Source: Portulaca oleracea (Eukaryota; Streptophyta; Magnoliopsida; Caryophyllales; Portulacaceae). From it: DNA of 64,000 nt. The position numbers and the translations under genes are program-made. Below are positions 33,920-45,910 of the stretch, in pieces (the stretch's first letter is position 1; every line of letters starts with the position of its first letter). The DNA lies in assembly GCA_029582165.1 (NCBI GenBank), contig CM055870.1, positions 19,942,832-20,006,831 of the forward strand. Direction: 5' to 3'. Under the pieces are notes generated by a model. That model saw nothing but the letters and a program-made list of their open reading frames with translations. It was not told the DNA's origin and searched no databases.

Positions 33920-35530
33920 AGTGAATCTTTAAATGGAAAAAGATAGTAGAAGGTATTGCTGAAAGATATAAAGCCTAGTTGGTTGTAAGGGGTTTTAATA
34001 AAAAAAAAAATGGTATTAACTACTTTGATATATATTTACCGGTGGGTAGGATAGCTTCAATACATGTATTGTTGGCTTTAGCTACCATCCATAAGCTAGT
34101 AATCCATCAAATGGAAGTCAAAACGACATTCTTTAATGGTGAACTAGAAGAGGAGGTTTATATGGAACAACCCGAAGGGTTTGTTGTTAAAAGCCAAGAA
34201 AAGAAGGTATGTAAACTTATAAGGTTCTCGTATGGACTGAAGCAAGTACCTAAGTAGTGGAATCAAAAGTTTGATGAAGTGATTTCAAATGGGTATAAAA
34301 TCAATGAATCGGATAAGTGCATATACTTTAAATAATGATAGATTGGTGATTATTTGCCTATACGTTGATGATATGTTGATATTTGGGATCAACATGGAAC
34401 AAGTTAATAAGGCCAAAGAATTTATATCCTCTAAGTTCTTTATGAATGACATGGGTGAAACGAATGTAATTCTTGGTATTAAGATCATTAGAAATAATGA
34501 TGAAAGAAGTTTATCTCAAGAGAATTATATTGCGAAAACTTCAGACAAGTTCGGAGGTAAGAATATAGCTCCTGGTAAGTACACCTTATGATTTAAGTAA
34601 GAAATGGGGAAAAACATGATTTCTCTGATTGATAAACTTAAATATGCTAGGGTGATAGGAAGTTTCATGAATGTTGTGACAAGTACAGGGCCAGACATTG
34701 CATATGCAGTTGGTAAGTTAAGTAGATATTAAAGTATCTAGTCGATATTAAAAGTTATCAACTTACTTATAAAGGAGATCCTTCGGTATTAGAAGGTTAC
34801 TCAGATGCAAGTTGGATAAGTGAGAAAGAAGATTACTCTTCTACTACAAGATAAGTGTTCTTTTTAGGAGGTAGAGTGATTTCTTGGGGATATAAGAAAC
34901 AAGCTTGTATAGCAGACTCCACTATGGCTTCAGAACTAATAGCATTATACGCTGGATGTAAAGAAGCAAAATGGTTAAGGAACTTATTATTGAAAATACC
35001 ACTATGGTATAAGCCAATGGCATCTATCAACAAATTATTTTTATAATTAATCTACTCTTGATGTTGTGTATAGTCATGTTTACAATGGAAAGTCAAGGCA
35101 CGTTGGTTTAAGACATGCTTATGTTCATCAGTTAGGCCCCGTTCCTTTATATGGCTGGCTACGGCGTGATGCGGTGTGGAGGAAATGTGGTGGGATGGGA
35201 AAAGTTGTGGTGGGTTGAAGAAAGTTGTGGTGGGTTGTCGGGGAATATGAAAATTTTAACTTTTAATAAAAAGATAAATTAAATTAGAAAAAGTAGATTG
35301 TGGTGGGTTGTCGTAGATTGTGGTGGATTGTGGTGGAATATGGAAAGTTGCGGTGCGGTGTGGCACCGTAGCCTGTCAGCCACATAAAAGAACGAGGCCT
35401 TAATCAAAGATGGAGTAGTAACTTCAAGGTTTATCAAGTCAAAAGAAAATTGAGCAAATCCTTTAACCAAAGGGCTATCTAAAGACTTGTTGTAAGTACT
35501 TCAAAGGGGATGGGTTCAATTATAGCCCAA
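33920..35530 (+). pseudogene. Ty1/copia pol remnant 1: reverse transcriptase and RNase H, multiply broken
   Basis: Copia RT signatures appear in several frames: GINYFDIYLPVGRIASIHVLLALA, HQMEVKTTFFNGELEEEVYM, YGLKQVPK, and the catalytic LYVDDMLIFG (YVDD, near 34361). These continue into DIAYAVGKLSRY and the RNase H end (RHVGLRHAYVHQL ... SKENxANPLTKGL). At least eight stops or shifts interrupt it. The RNase H end is further split by a MITE at 35135-35399; sequence on either side joins in frame when the MITE is ignored. Gag, protease and integrase are absent. Confidence 0.87.
35135..35399. mobile_element. Tourist-like MITE (PIF/Harbinger type), 265 bp
   Basis: Ends GGCCCCGTTCCTTTATATGG and, on the other strand, GGCCTCGTTCTTTTATGTGG form the terminal inverted repeat. 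The flanking trinucleotide TTA is duplicated (35132-35134 and 35400-35402), as in Tourist/PIF elements. The inside is rich in GTGGTGGGTTG words. It lies inside the copia RNase H coding remnant, so it inserted after that element. Confidence 0.88.
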
Positions 35531-35533
35531 ATC

Positions 35534-36278
35534 TATGTTGGAATTATTTCAAGAGTATAAGAAGATTATATAGCATGAGGAATCATATGGAACAAATATA
35601 AGGATCATATATAAGATAAACATCAAAATATGATCAGCACAGGTAAGTTTGAGACCAACATGGATCTTGTAGGTCTCCAGAAAGCATAAAAACCAAGATT
35701 CAGCTCAACGCGGGTCGTGTTGAGGCAACACGGACCGTGTTGAGTGTCAGAAATGGTTTTTAATGCTAACGGCTATATAATCTTGTGTATTAAGTATATG
35801 ATATTAATATTAAGTTTGATATTATGTTGATTCCAACAGCTATATTTCTTGACTAAGTCAAGGTCTTAATCCTTCATTAAGGTCCTTAATTATCCTTTAA
35901 CCTAAGAGTATGATGAGGGGTTGGAATTCTCCTATAACTAGGAGTATTCCTCCACCATTTGAGAGCATCACAAGCTTCTTCTATAATCACATCTCTCATT
36001 CTTGTCTAGACTGTAACTATACTTGAGTAATTCAAATGAGAAACCAATTTTCTTAAGTGTTACAAGTGCTAAGCTTTATCCCTTTGAACATTTACGTATA
36101 GGAAATAGTTCTTAAGGAAAGTGAGTACAATCCATGACTCTTAGCGATATCCAAGCGAATAAGCGAGCAAGAAAGATCCATTTAAAGTTTTTCTCAAATG
36201 GCGGGGTCTTAACCACTTAAGTAAGAATACGAGCTTATTTCAAGGGTACTTACCATACTTTTGAAATGCCGAGGGTTG
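35534..36278 (+). mobile_element. LTR of copia remnant 1 (~745 bp)
   Basis: It starts TGTTGGAATTATTTC shortly after the end of the pol remnant. A second, diverged copy beginning TGTTAGGATTATTTC follows at 36279, which gives the approximate right border. Internal landmarks shared by both copies are GAATCATATGG, a CACGG...CCGTG repeat area, CTATATAATC and TTAAGTGTTA. The 3' end is not sharp, so the border with the second copy is provisional. Confidence 0.6.
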
Positions 36279-36414
36279 TTAGGATTATTTCAAAAGTATA
36301 AGTGAATTATATAACATCAGAAACCATATGGTATAAGTATAAGAATCATATTTAAGTTAAACACAAGCTATACGATCAACACAGACAAATTTGAGGCTAC
36401 ACTACAAAATGGCA

Positions 36415-36700
36415 GCTGAAAGACGACTGTTGCCTGCGACCGTTCATTGAACGGTCGTTTTTTTTTAACGCGTGACCGTTTAATAACGACCGTTCATGAA
36501 CAGTCGCTATTCAGCGACCGTTGAATTTAACAGTCGTTAGCTTGAGCGACCGTTCATTTAACGGTCGCTAAATAACGACCATTGAATTGAACGATCGCTA
36601 AATAGTGACCGTTGAATTGAACGATCGCTCCAGCTAACGACCGTTAAATTCAACTGTCGCTAAATAGCGACCGTTAAATGAACGGTCGTTCGCCTTAAAT
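36415..36700. repeat. Left subterminal repeats of the CACTA element
   Basis: About ten copies of GCGACCGTTNA in both orientations, many arranged as palindromes such as CGACCGTTCATTGAACGGTCG. In characterised CACTA elements such repeats bind the TNPA protein (family knowledge). Confidence 0.88.
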
Positions 36701-36734
36701 TATATCGGCCCCCAGATTCATTTATTCCCGTTAC

Positions 36735-36990
36735 AACTTCAAACACCAAAACCATCCAACGCCGACGTCGACGCCTGCCGCAGCCGATTTCGCTGGTTTC
36801 CTCCACCCTCCGCCACCGCCGCTTTGACGCCGGTAAGTCATTCCTCTCTCCCTCCTCAACATTTTCTTTATATTTTAGGTGGGTAATAACAACACAAACC
36901 CTCCTTCTCTCTAGGTATATAGCCGCCGCCGTCCCCCCTTTTTGCCGTAGCCGCCACCGGAGCCCATACCGCCGCCAGTCGTGCCGCCTG
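36735..36990 (+). promoter_or_regulatory. GC-rich leader of the CACTA element with possible small intron
   Basis: The GC content rises sharply just inside the subterminal repeats (CCGCCACCGCCGC words). A donor-like GCCG|GTAAGT (36832) and acceptor-like TTCTCTCTAG (36914) could bound a small leader intron. This is where the transcription start of CACTA genes is normally found. The minus-strand frame 36660-37064 is not credible. Confidence 0.4.
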
Positions 36991-37610
36991 TGTCGTCCCC
37001 GGTATAATTTTTGAAAATTATTACTTTGGTTAATTGTTTGTTTATTGGTATAAATTATGAGCATGAGTAGAATAATATTGGTTAGGGTAATGTTTGTGAA
37101 AAAATTATTTTGTGTAATTAATTATGGATAGTTTGTTTAATTAATTTAGTGCATTCGTTATGAATAATTAGTTTAATTGAATATAGGATGTTTATATATG
37201 TTTGTATGGGTTAGGGTTAGGGTTAGGGTTAATTGATTGTATATGTTTGGTAATAACTAGGTTTTTATGTATTTGTTTTGTCAATTTGTTTATGTTATAC
37301 ATGATAAATTATGATTTTGTGATTGATTAAGTAAAAATAATTCTTAGGGTTATGGTTAGGGTCTTCAAGAATTATGATTTTGTGAATTATTGAAATTTTC
37401 ATTAATTATATTATGTTTATGTTTATTTTGATTATGTTTTTTTACTAGTTAAGTTACTTAATAATGTTTAGGGTTTAGTGTTGATAAAAACCTTGTATGA
37501 GGGAAACTTTTAGGATTAGTTGATGAACAAACCATAGAAATGTTTAGGTTTTATTCAACTTAAGTAGTGTAATGACACTATGAGGAATATTACCTAAACT
37601 TAAGTAGTGC

Positions 37611-39100
37611 TACATAAGTACTAAACAACCATTTAAGTAGCTTAGTTTTAGATGTTATAAATTAGGGTTGAGTTTGGATGATTTTGGTTGTTATTAGTAA
37701 GTGAGTTAGCAATTATGTTTGGTCAGGAACAATGTTACGGGACTGTCAACTTTGTACGCTAACATAATTAAAGGGACGTCTTCAAACAGTAGATTCATAC
37801 TTGATTTCCTGGGAGTTTATCTCATAGATTTTTGAGAAACTAAATGCATCACGATCAGCGTTCATACGTCGCAAGCCCATGATGAGCTATTTATAAAACT
37901 CTGACAGATTGTTCCACATAAGAAGTATGAATCTGCTGCTTGAAGACATCCCTTTAATTAAGTTAGCCTATAAAGTTGGTAGCGTAAATTTGTTGCTAAC
38001 TCAATCTAATTACTAACTTAATTACTCATAACTCCAAATGAAGACATAAATTGTAAATAATTATGTCACGTCCATTTACGTAATCAACAACAAGTTGCTA
38101 CGTAAGTACTCAACAACCATTTAAGTAGCTTAGTTGTAGATGTCATAAAAAAGTGTCGAGTTTGGATTATTTTGGTAGTTATTAGTAAGTAAGTTAGTTA
38201 TTATGTTTAACTAGGAATGAATTTACGCGCGTAAAACTTCGTTGGATAACTTAATTAAAGGCAGGTCTCTAAATGTCAATTCACCCTTGTTGTGATGAAG
38301 AAGTTGTCGAAGTTATACGTATGGGTTATCCATCGTTTGTGATGTAGCAAATGTGGATCATTATGTATTTAGCATCCCAACCACTTATAAAATGAACACC
38401 CAAGAACTCAATCTTGATTTCTTGGGTATACGTCTTATAGGTGGTTGGGATGCTAAATGCACAACGATCGACATTTGCTACGTCACAAGCGGTGGATCAC
38501 CCATACATATAACTTTGACAGCTTGTTCATCACAACAAGGCTGAATCGGCATTTAGAGACCTGCATTTAATTAAGTTATTCAACAAAATCGCTAGCATAA
38601 ATTTGTTGTTAATCCAACCTAATTGCTAACTTAATTACTCACAATTCCAAATTAAGACATAAAGTAGCACATAAAAAGATGTTGAGTTTGGATGATTTTG
38701 GTAGTTATTAGTAAGTGAGTTAGTTATTATGTTTGGTTAGGAAAAACTTTTTACACGACTGCCAACTTCGTTGGTTAACTTAACTAAAGTCGTGTCTTTA
38801 AATGTAAATTCAGCCATGTTGTGATCAACAAGTTGTCGGATTTATATGTACATGTCATCATGTGCTTGTGAGGTAAGAATTGTCTATGACTGTGCATTTA
38901 GCATCCCAATCACTTATAAAACGAACACCCAAGAACTCAATTCAATCTTGATTGAGTTCCTGGTGTTCATTTTATATGTGATTGGGATGCTAAATGCACA
39001 GTCATAGACAATTCTTACCTCACAAGCACATGATGATATGTATATATAATTTTGTCACATCCATTTACTAACTAAAGTACTCAACAACCAGTTGCTACAT
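37611..39100. repeat. Tandem array of three ~500-bp units, each containing a long inverted repeat
   Basis: Units begin at about 37611, 38099 and 38661 with shared words (CTTAGTTGTAGATGTCATAA, GAGTTTGGATGATTTTGG, AGTAAGTGAGTTAG). Each then folds on itself. In unit 1 the arms are 37744-37802 and 37921-37984. In unit 2 a nearly continuous imperfect stem runs from 38220 to 38605. In unit 3 arms at about 38855-38940 and 38951-39036 include 58 consecutive perfect pairs. Arm sequences differ between units although pairing is kept. No protein coding is seen; it sits between the CACTA leader and transposase, possibly in an intron. Confidence 0.85.
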
Positions 39101-39190
39101 AATAAAATAGGTTATTTGTCATGGTATAAGTAGGTTAATATAATAGTCCTAGTATCTTAGTTGTAGATGTCAATAAAAGATGTTGAGTAT

Positions 39191-39745
39191 GGATCCTGTT
39201 AGTGTCCAAGGAGAGTGTGGTTGTTCCTAATAATCTATGGTTGAAAAAGACTTTCATGACTCGTACAGACTCTTAAATTATTTATCTGGTTCCCAAAAAG
39301 TAGCGCACTCTCAGCAGTGAAATTGCGCGAGGTATATAGTGCTCTGCGAGTTAGAAGTGTCTAAGATTCGATACAATGCAGTGTTTCTATTGTGCAGCCT
39401 GGTGGGCATCAAGAAGGTGGGTATGAAAGAGAAGATTATAGTAAAGGGTCTAATAGAAATCATGTCAAACACGATTTCTATTAGGCCCTTTACTATAAGC
39501 TTCTCTTTCATTCTCGCTTTGTCTTGATGCCCACCAGGCTGCACAATAGAAACACTGCATTGTACCGAATCTGAGACGCTTCTAACTCGCAAAGCACTAT
39601 AGACCTCACGCAATTTCCCTGCTGAGATTGCGCTACTTTTTGGGAACCAGATAAATAAATTATTAGTCGGTACGAGTCATGAAAGTCTTTTTCAGCCATA
39701 GGTTAGAAGGGACAAACACACTCTCCTTGGACAATAACAGGATCC
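39191..39745. mobile_element. Foldback hairpin element (~555 bp, arms ~270 bp)
   Basis: The two halves are inverted copies around a centre near 39468. GGATCCTGTTA and GTCCAAGGAGAGTGTG open it and their complements close it, with about 85-90% pairing by eye and a loop of only a few bases. It interrupts a fourth copy of the array's opening word (CTTAGTTGTAGATGTC... at about 39160). It could be a MITE or a further hairpin unit with a different sequence. Confidence 0.8.
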
Positions 39746-39864
39746 TCGGGGCTGGTGACATAACTTAGTTGTAGGTGTCATACGAAAGTATTGACTCAAA
39801 TATCAATGTCGAAATCTAATTCGGTTAACCTCGCAGATTGGAGGAAGATGAAAATTAAAATACT

Positions 39865-42800
39865 AGGAAATGGATGTACGAGAGAATCGATGAGGAGGGG
39901 TATCTTAGCAAAGAGTTTGTTAGAGGGGTAAAAGAAGAATTTTTGGCAATTGCTAAACAAACCATTAGCTTCTAATCGGATAAAGTACATACGTGTACAT
40001 GTTCAAAGTGTAGAAACATGAAACACCATAGTGAGGACAATGTTAAGGTGCACTTGTACAAAAATGGGTTCCTTCCACGTTATTTTGTGTGGACGAGTCA
40101 CGGTGAGTTGTACGTGCCTCCTGTGGCCACGGTTCCCAACCAAACGTCGAACCAAATTGAAGGGTCGTCGAGGACTGATGTGTTAGACCCAATGCAAGAA
40201 ATGCTCACGGATGCCATCGGAGATTTATCATCCAATGTGTTAGACAGAGTAGAGGATGAGCCGTCAGATGGAGGGAAAAAATTTCTAGAAATGTTAGAAG
40301 CGTCTAAACGACCTTTGTATGAGGGTTGCGAGATGTCACAATTGTCAGTAGTGTCTCGGCTTGTAAACAAAAGTGTGAGTATAATCTCCCTAACAAAGCC
40401 ATAGACAGGCATCTAGCCCTCATGAAAGACATTTTTCCCCTGGTAATGAAATGACTGACACGTACCACTCGGCGAAGAAGTTACTCAAAGCTTTAGAACT
40501 TCCGCATGAGAGGATCGACATGTGTCCAAAGGGGTGTATGTTGTTTTGGAAGGACAACTCCATGCTTGATAGGTGCAACTTTTACGGTGTTGATCGATAT
40601 GTGCGGAAAACAGCTAAGGGTAAAAACATCGCCCACAAAGAGCTCATATACTTTCCAATCGGTCTGCGGTTGCAGAGATTATACTTGACTAAGACATCAG
40701 CAAAGCAAATGAGGTGGCACTCAACAAATGTTCGAGGGGACGGTGACATGGTTCATCCGTGCGATGGTGAAGCTTGGAAACATTTTGATGCCACTCACAA
40801 AGAGTTTGCATCGGAACCACGCAATGTGCAGTTGGGTATATGCACGGATGGTTTCTCCCTTTTCGATAGTTTCGGACAAACTTATTCTACATGGCCTGTT
40901 ATAGCTACCCCAGACAATTTGCCTCTGTGGCTTTGCATGAAGAAGCCTTATATGTTTCTCACATTCTTGATCCCTGGTCCGAAAAGTCCAAAGGGAAACT
41001 TGGACGTATACCTACAACCGTTAATAGACAAGTTGAAATAGTTGTGGGAGGAGGGTATAGACACGTATGATGTGTCTTTGAAGGAAAAGTTTAGAATGAA
41101 AACGTCCATTTTGTGGACAAAAAGTGATTTTCCAGCGTACGGTATGCTGTCTGGGTGGACCACCGCAGGTAAGTTAGCTTGTCCATATTGTATGGACAAA
41201 ACAAAATCACGGTGGCTGAAACATGGGAGGAAATAGTCATGGTTTGATTGTCATCGACAGTTTCTCCCAATGGACCATCCTTATCGTACTAACAAGTGTG
41301 CTTTTTCTATAAATCGAGAGGAACATTCACCTTCCCCCTCCCTCCTCGCCTAAATGGGAGCCAAGTTTGGGAACAAGTGTCAAGGTTGCCAGCATCAACT
41401 CAACAACAAGGCAACGTTGACGGATATCTTCAATATCACAATTGGAATAAAAAGAGCATCTTTTAGGAGCTACCATATTGGAAAGACCTTCTAATTCGAC
41501 ACAATTTAGATGTCATGCATGTTGAGAAAAATGTGTTTGAGCAGGTGTTGAACACCATCATCGACATCAAAGGAAAGAAAAAAAAATGATGACAACTCTA
41601 AGACGGACCTAACCGCTCATTGTAAGCGCCGCCTGGTTGATAAAGAAATGACGGATGGAGCTGCATATGTCATGGATAAAGAGGAGCGCAACGCATTATG
41701 TCAGTGGCTTAAAGATCTAAAACTTCTCGACGGATATGCAAGCAACCTAGGTAGATGTGTGTATGTTAACACATCAAGATTACATGGTATGAAGAGTCAT
41801 GATTGTCATGTTTTCATGGAGAGGTTGCTACCAATCGCCGTTAGGGAGTTGCTTCCTCAGAATGTGTGGAAAGCCCTGACGGAATTAAGCCAATTTTTTA
41901 GAGACTTGTGTGCCTCTAAGGTGAGTGTTGATGATATGATCCGGTTGGAGAGGAACATACCGGAAATCATATGCAAACTGGAGATGATTTTCCCTCCCGC
42001 ATTCTTCAATGTGATGGAGCATCTTCCAAAACACCTTCCATATGAAGCAGCTAAAGGTGGGCCAGTACAGTATAGGTGGATGTACCCTTTCGAAAGGTGA
42101 TGAATATTTGTATTGCATTTGTAGTGTATTTTATTAAAGTTTAGGACCAGCCTCTTTGTTTACAACGCATCCCTCAACGCGTGTTGGTTGTCTAATGCTG
42201 TAGATTTCTACATCATTTGAAGAAGGTCGGCAACAAGGTACGCGTTGAAAGCTCCATATGTAATGCGTTCTTAATGTAGGAGATTTCCGACTTTTGTGCT
42301 ACATACTTTGCACCAGAAGTGCACACAAAGTCAAGGGGCCTTCCAAGGAACACGTGCCCAGAGTTGGGTGATGCATTTGATGTCAATGGAGCAATACCTG
42401 AGTTGTTTTCATTGCACATTGGGTACTCTCCAGCTGCAGGGAAGAAAAGATTCCTTGACCAACAAGAATATGAGGTTGCGCATGAATATGTCCTTTCAAG
42501 CTCTGATTTAATGACTGAATATGAAAGGTATACAAGCTAAATTAATTATATCGGCAATTCAATTAACAAGAACTTATTTTTTAACAATAACTTTCAGTCA
42601 ATTTGAAGAAGAGATGGCCCGCAAGCATCCATGTACGCCGCATGGTGAATTGTTGGCAAACATCGAAAAGAATTCCCTCGTTCGCAAACATTCAATTGGA
42701 GTTGTGGAATTGTAAATTATTCGTTAACATAGGTTATATGAGATTAACCTCGTAAACATTGAACAACTTTGTAGGTTTTGTCATCCGGTGAAGGAGACGA

Positions 42801-43476
42801 AGTTGTTATAGCTTTAGCTAATGGCCCTAGGAAGGATGTCTTATATTGAGCTCATTTCTACATTAACAACTTTAACTTCCATGCTTACCGTGCCGATAAT
42901 AAACCAACGAATGCAAATTATGGGGTGTGTGTCAAAGGGGTGAATGGAACTGACTTCTACGGGATTTTGAAAGAGGTTATTGAATTAGTTTATACTAGGC
43001 GTAGGAGGGAATACAAAGTCCACTTGTTCAAGGTTGAATGGTTCGACCCGGATCAAAGTGGGGTAGTCGTGCATGATCATTACAAGCTTTTTGATGTCAA
43101 CCAAGCAAAGAGGTATAGGGTGTATGAGCCTTTTGTATTGGCATCTCACGCTACACAAGTGGTGTACATCCATTACCCAACAACCAAGAAGGATAGATCA
43201 TCATGGACTGCAACACTGACAATTAAGCCAAGGCAAACAATAGACGGACTCGATGATGGAGCATTTCAGGAAGACAACAATGTGGGCCCCCTTTCACTTG
43301 CTGAGTTTGACCTACATTACGATCGAGATGGCTCAGGTGACGAACTATTTAGTGATGATGAAGATGGACAAGATCGGGGTATACCTAAGGGTGTTGAAGA
43401 CGATGAATTAGAAGGGAATGATGTATTGGAAAATGCAGCATTTGTTAAGTTGCTTAGAGATGATGATGATCAGTAG
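39865..43476 (+). pseudogene. CACTA transposase (TNPD/Tnp2 type), degenerate
   Basis: Reading across several frames shows the full domain order of plant CACTA transposases. A transposase-associated domain begins WMYERIDEEGYLSKEFV and has a CTCSKCRN zinc motif and VWTSHGE near 40090. The Tnp2 domain (40451-41236) has ERIDMCPKGCMLFWKD, LGICTDGFSLF and DFPAYGMLSGWTTAGKLACPYC. DUF4218 (41648-42100) has SRLHGMKSHDCHVFMERLLP and HLPYEAAKGGPVQYRWMYPFER. DUF4216 (about 42780-43476) has DFYGILKEVIELVY and VEWFDPD, with an acidic tail. Stops at 41039 and 41234 and a shift near 40370 disable the Tnp2 part; a stop also lies in the first domain. Short introns may exist between domains (for example 42101-42600). 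Confidence 0.9.
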
Positions 43477-43702
43477 GTCGCACGTGTACGATTAGTTTCT
43501 AGGTTTGAATAGTCATTTGTTTTTATTAGGTTATGCGATGTTAAAATTTAGAAATCATTTTTTATTTTGTTTGGTTTTAAATGAATTCGTTTTTTTTATT
43601 GCTATTTGATTACTCACTGCATGCATCAAATGAAAAGGAATTTTAAATTCATTTTTTGTGCGGTCAATTATTGGTTATTATAGTGCAGCTTAACAATACG
43701 CC

Positions 43703-45429
43703 ATGGCCCCACCATCTCCGTTGTGGAAAATCCAGCCCGGTTTATGTCCCAACCCAGCCGATCTGAGGGCCCACCTCATTAGGGGGTAAGACTGGTATGT
43801 CGTCTTCATTTCTGGTTAATACATAATAATTAATAAATATTGCAGTACTCTCACTTGTTGCTCGTTTCTTGTAGGTTCTTCATGCCTGAGGTAACAAAGG
43901 TCGCGTCGGATAGTATACTGTCCCATTACCAAGGGGAGGTTATTTGCGCCATGAAAATGAAAGATGGCCATAAAATGGTTTATTGGCAACTTTTCTATGT
44001 AAGAATGCAATCCTTCGGAATGAAATTATTTTATTTGGAATTCGTTAGTATATATGGTACAGTAATTATGTGTTTTTTTATTTGTTATTGTACAACAATA
44101 GTTCGAGTATGAAACGGACCTGGCTGAGGAAGTCTTCAATATGTGGCATAACAAATTTATCGACCTCCTTAAGGGCCTGGTCTATCAGGAGAAAAAGGCC
44201 CCAAGGAACAAACCGCTCCCCCATTTGTCAATGAAAGATGGCCAGAATTTGCACTACGGTGGCTCGATGTCCGCCGGTAAATACTTGCGTAAATTGGTAA
44301 GTCTCCAATAAACTTTTACTTTGACGATTTTCATCAATACAAATTCCAATGTTACATCTGTAATGTTTCAAATTATATTCCTAAGCTAGTGGTGAGATCC
44401 ATCCAACCCCAGCGAACGTCATAGAGCATTATCATTGTAAGCAAGACGCCCACGGTAACAAGCGATGGAGTGACCTGAAAGCGGCCAAAGTTTATGTAAG
44501 TCATTTCCTTCTAAAGTTAGTTACTTGATTATATATTGTTGGAAGTTGGAATGTTTAACTTAAGTTTAGAAACAAGCGTGTGGCTCGATAGGATTAATCG
44601 GCATGTGGCCGTATAATGTTACTTGATTATATGTTGGAAATGTTGTTGGAAGTTGGATTGTTTAACTTATGTTTAGAAACGAGCGTGTGGCTCGATAGGA
44701 TTAATCGGCGTGTGGAATTGTTGTTCATTGTGGTAAAGTGGGCGTGTGGCCCCTTATTCTACAAGTAGAGTTTAAATTGTCATTTGCAGGTTGATGTTTC
44801 ATATTATGAAGTTGGGATAGTTTATATTACAGAGGAAACTCTGCCGAAATTTCCCTGTAACTCTCCCTATATTTCCTTAGTTGTGGTATCTATTGATAAT
44901 GTGCTTTGATGACGAACTTATATATTAATGTGCTTTGATGACGCTCCGCTGGTGGTACCGTTAGTTATATCCATCTTGAATTGATAAGAAACAACTTGAC
45001 CCCTTTACTTTACCTTTAGTTCATTATCATAAATGAGAAACATCTTGATCTTGTAGTTGTGGTTGCTCATTATCATAAATGTTGATCATTTGCAGAATGA
45101 TTATCTAGAGCAAGTAGCTGCAGCGGGCGTGGAGCCCAATTCTTTCGAAGCCAACGCTATGTTCTACAATGTTGCTGGTGGGTTCTCTGTCAAAAATCAG
45201 TCTGTCTACGACCTAGGATCCTCGACGGGCATGTTTTATGAAAGGTCGCCCCTCTACGCTCACCACGAGGGCCAGGGATCTTCTTCCTCATCCACCGCTG
45301 CCCCATCTGCTTATGCTTCCATGGTGGTTGAAACACAGTCTTTGAGGAGTCAACTCTCCTAATACCAGCAGATGTTCAGCCAACTTGAAGGACGATTGTC
45401 CCAAGTAGAACAAAATCGACAGCAGTAGG
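43703..45429 (+). pseudogene. TNPA-like gene of the CACTA element (Ptta/En/Spm plant transposase family)
   Basis: Five exon-like blocks with plant splice sites can be followed: 43703-43785 (ATG at 43703), 43875-43998, 44102-44296, about 44389-44495, and from 45096. The product contains KPLPHLSMKDGQNLHYGGSM, EIHPTPANVIEHYHCKQDAHG and a C-terminal NVAGGFSVKNQSVYDLGSS segment, followed by a Ser-rich linker and a Gln-rich coiled tail. This order is that of the Ptta/En/Spm family, which in maize En/Spm binds subterminal repeats. A TAA at 45360-45362 lies 22 codons before the frame's later stop at 45427-45429, so the tail may be clipped; the rest looks sound. Intron 4 contains a local duplication (44570-44720). 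Exon borders are predictions. Confidence 0.7.
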
Positions 45430-45738
45430 GGAGGCCCTTTAGTGGTCAATCCTCTCACTCCAATTTCATTAACAGCTCTTCTTCTTCCCATGACCCTCCT
45501 TCGTAGTGTTTGTGAGGACAACTATAAAAACTAACTGTTGGGATATGTAATACATTTTGGGACCGTTCACTTTATATATATATGTAATACTGTTTGCAAC
45601 CGTTCATTTTTATATACAATATTAATTTTTGCAACCTTTCATTTTGTGACAGTTGGGCGCTTATACTTCAAATATATACTTCAAATATAAATTTAGGGAA
45701 CCCCTCAAGAAAAAAAATTTTTAAACGAAAACTGCAAA

Positions 45739-45910
45739 ATGGGCGACCGTTCTAGAACGGTCACAGAGGCGGCCGACCGTTCAATGAACGGTCGCACGCC
45801 TCCCCAAACGACAAATGAAACGCGATCGTCCTGAACGGTCGCAAATGAACGGTCGCCCGCCTTGTGGAGCGACCATTCAAGCTAATTTGAGACCAGTCAG
45901 AACGGTCTTT
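45739..45910. repeat. Right subterminal repeats of the CACTA element
   Basis: Seven or eight GACCGTT/AACGGTC copies, including GACCGTTCAATGAACGGTCG, matching the left end. The array is shorter and more degenerate than the left one. Confidence 0.85.

Noticed and set aside
36660..37064. 134-residue Arg-rich minus-strand frame
   Set aside because: Antisense to the GC-rich CACTA leader; composition only.
37205..37232. Telomere-like TTAGGG repeats
   Set aside because: Only about three to four GGGTTA copies, and not the usual plant TTTAGGG unit; similar AGGGTTT words are scattered through the window. Most likely chance.
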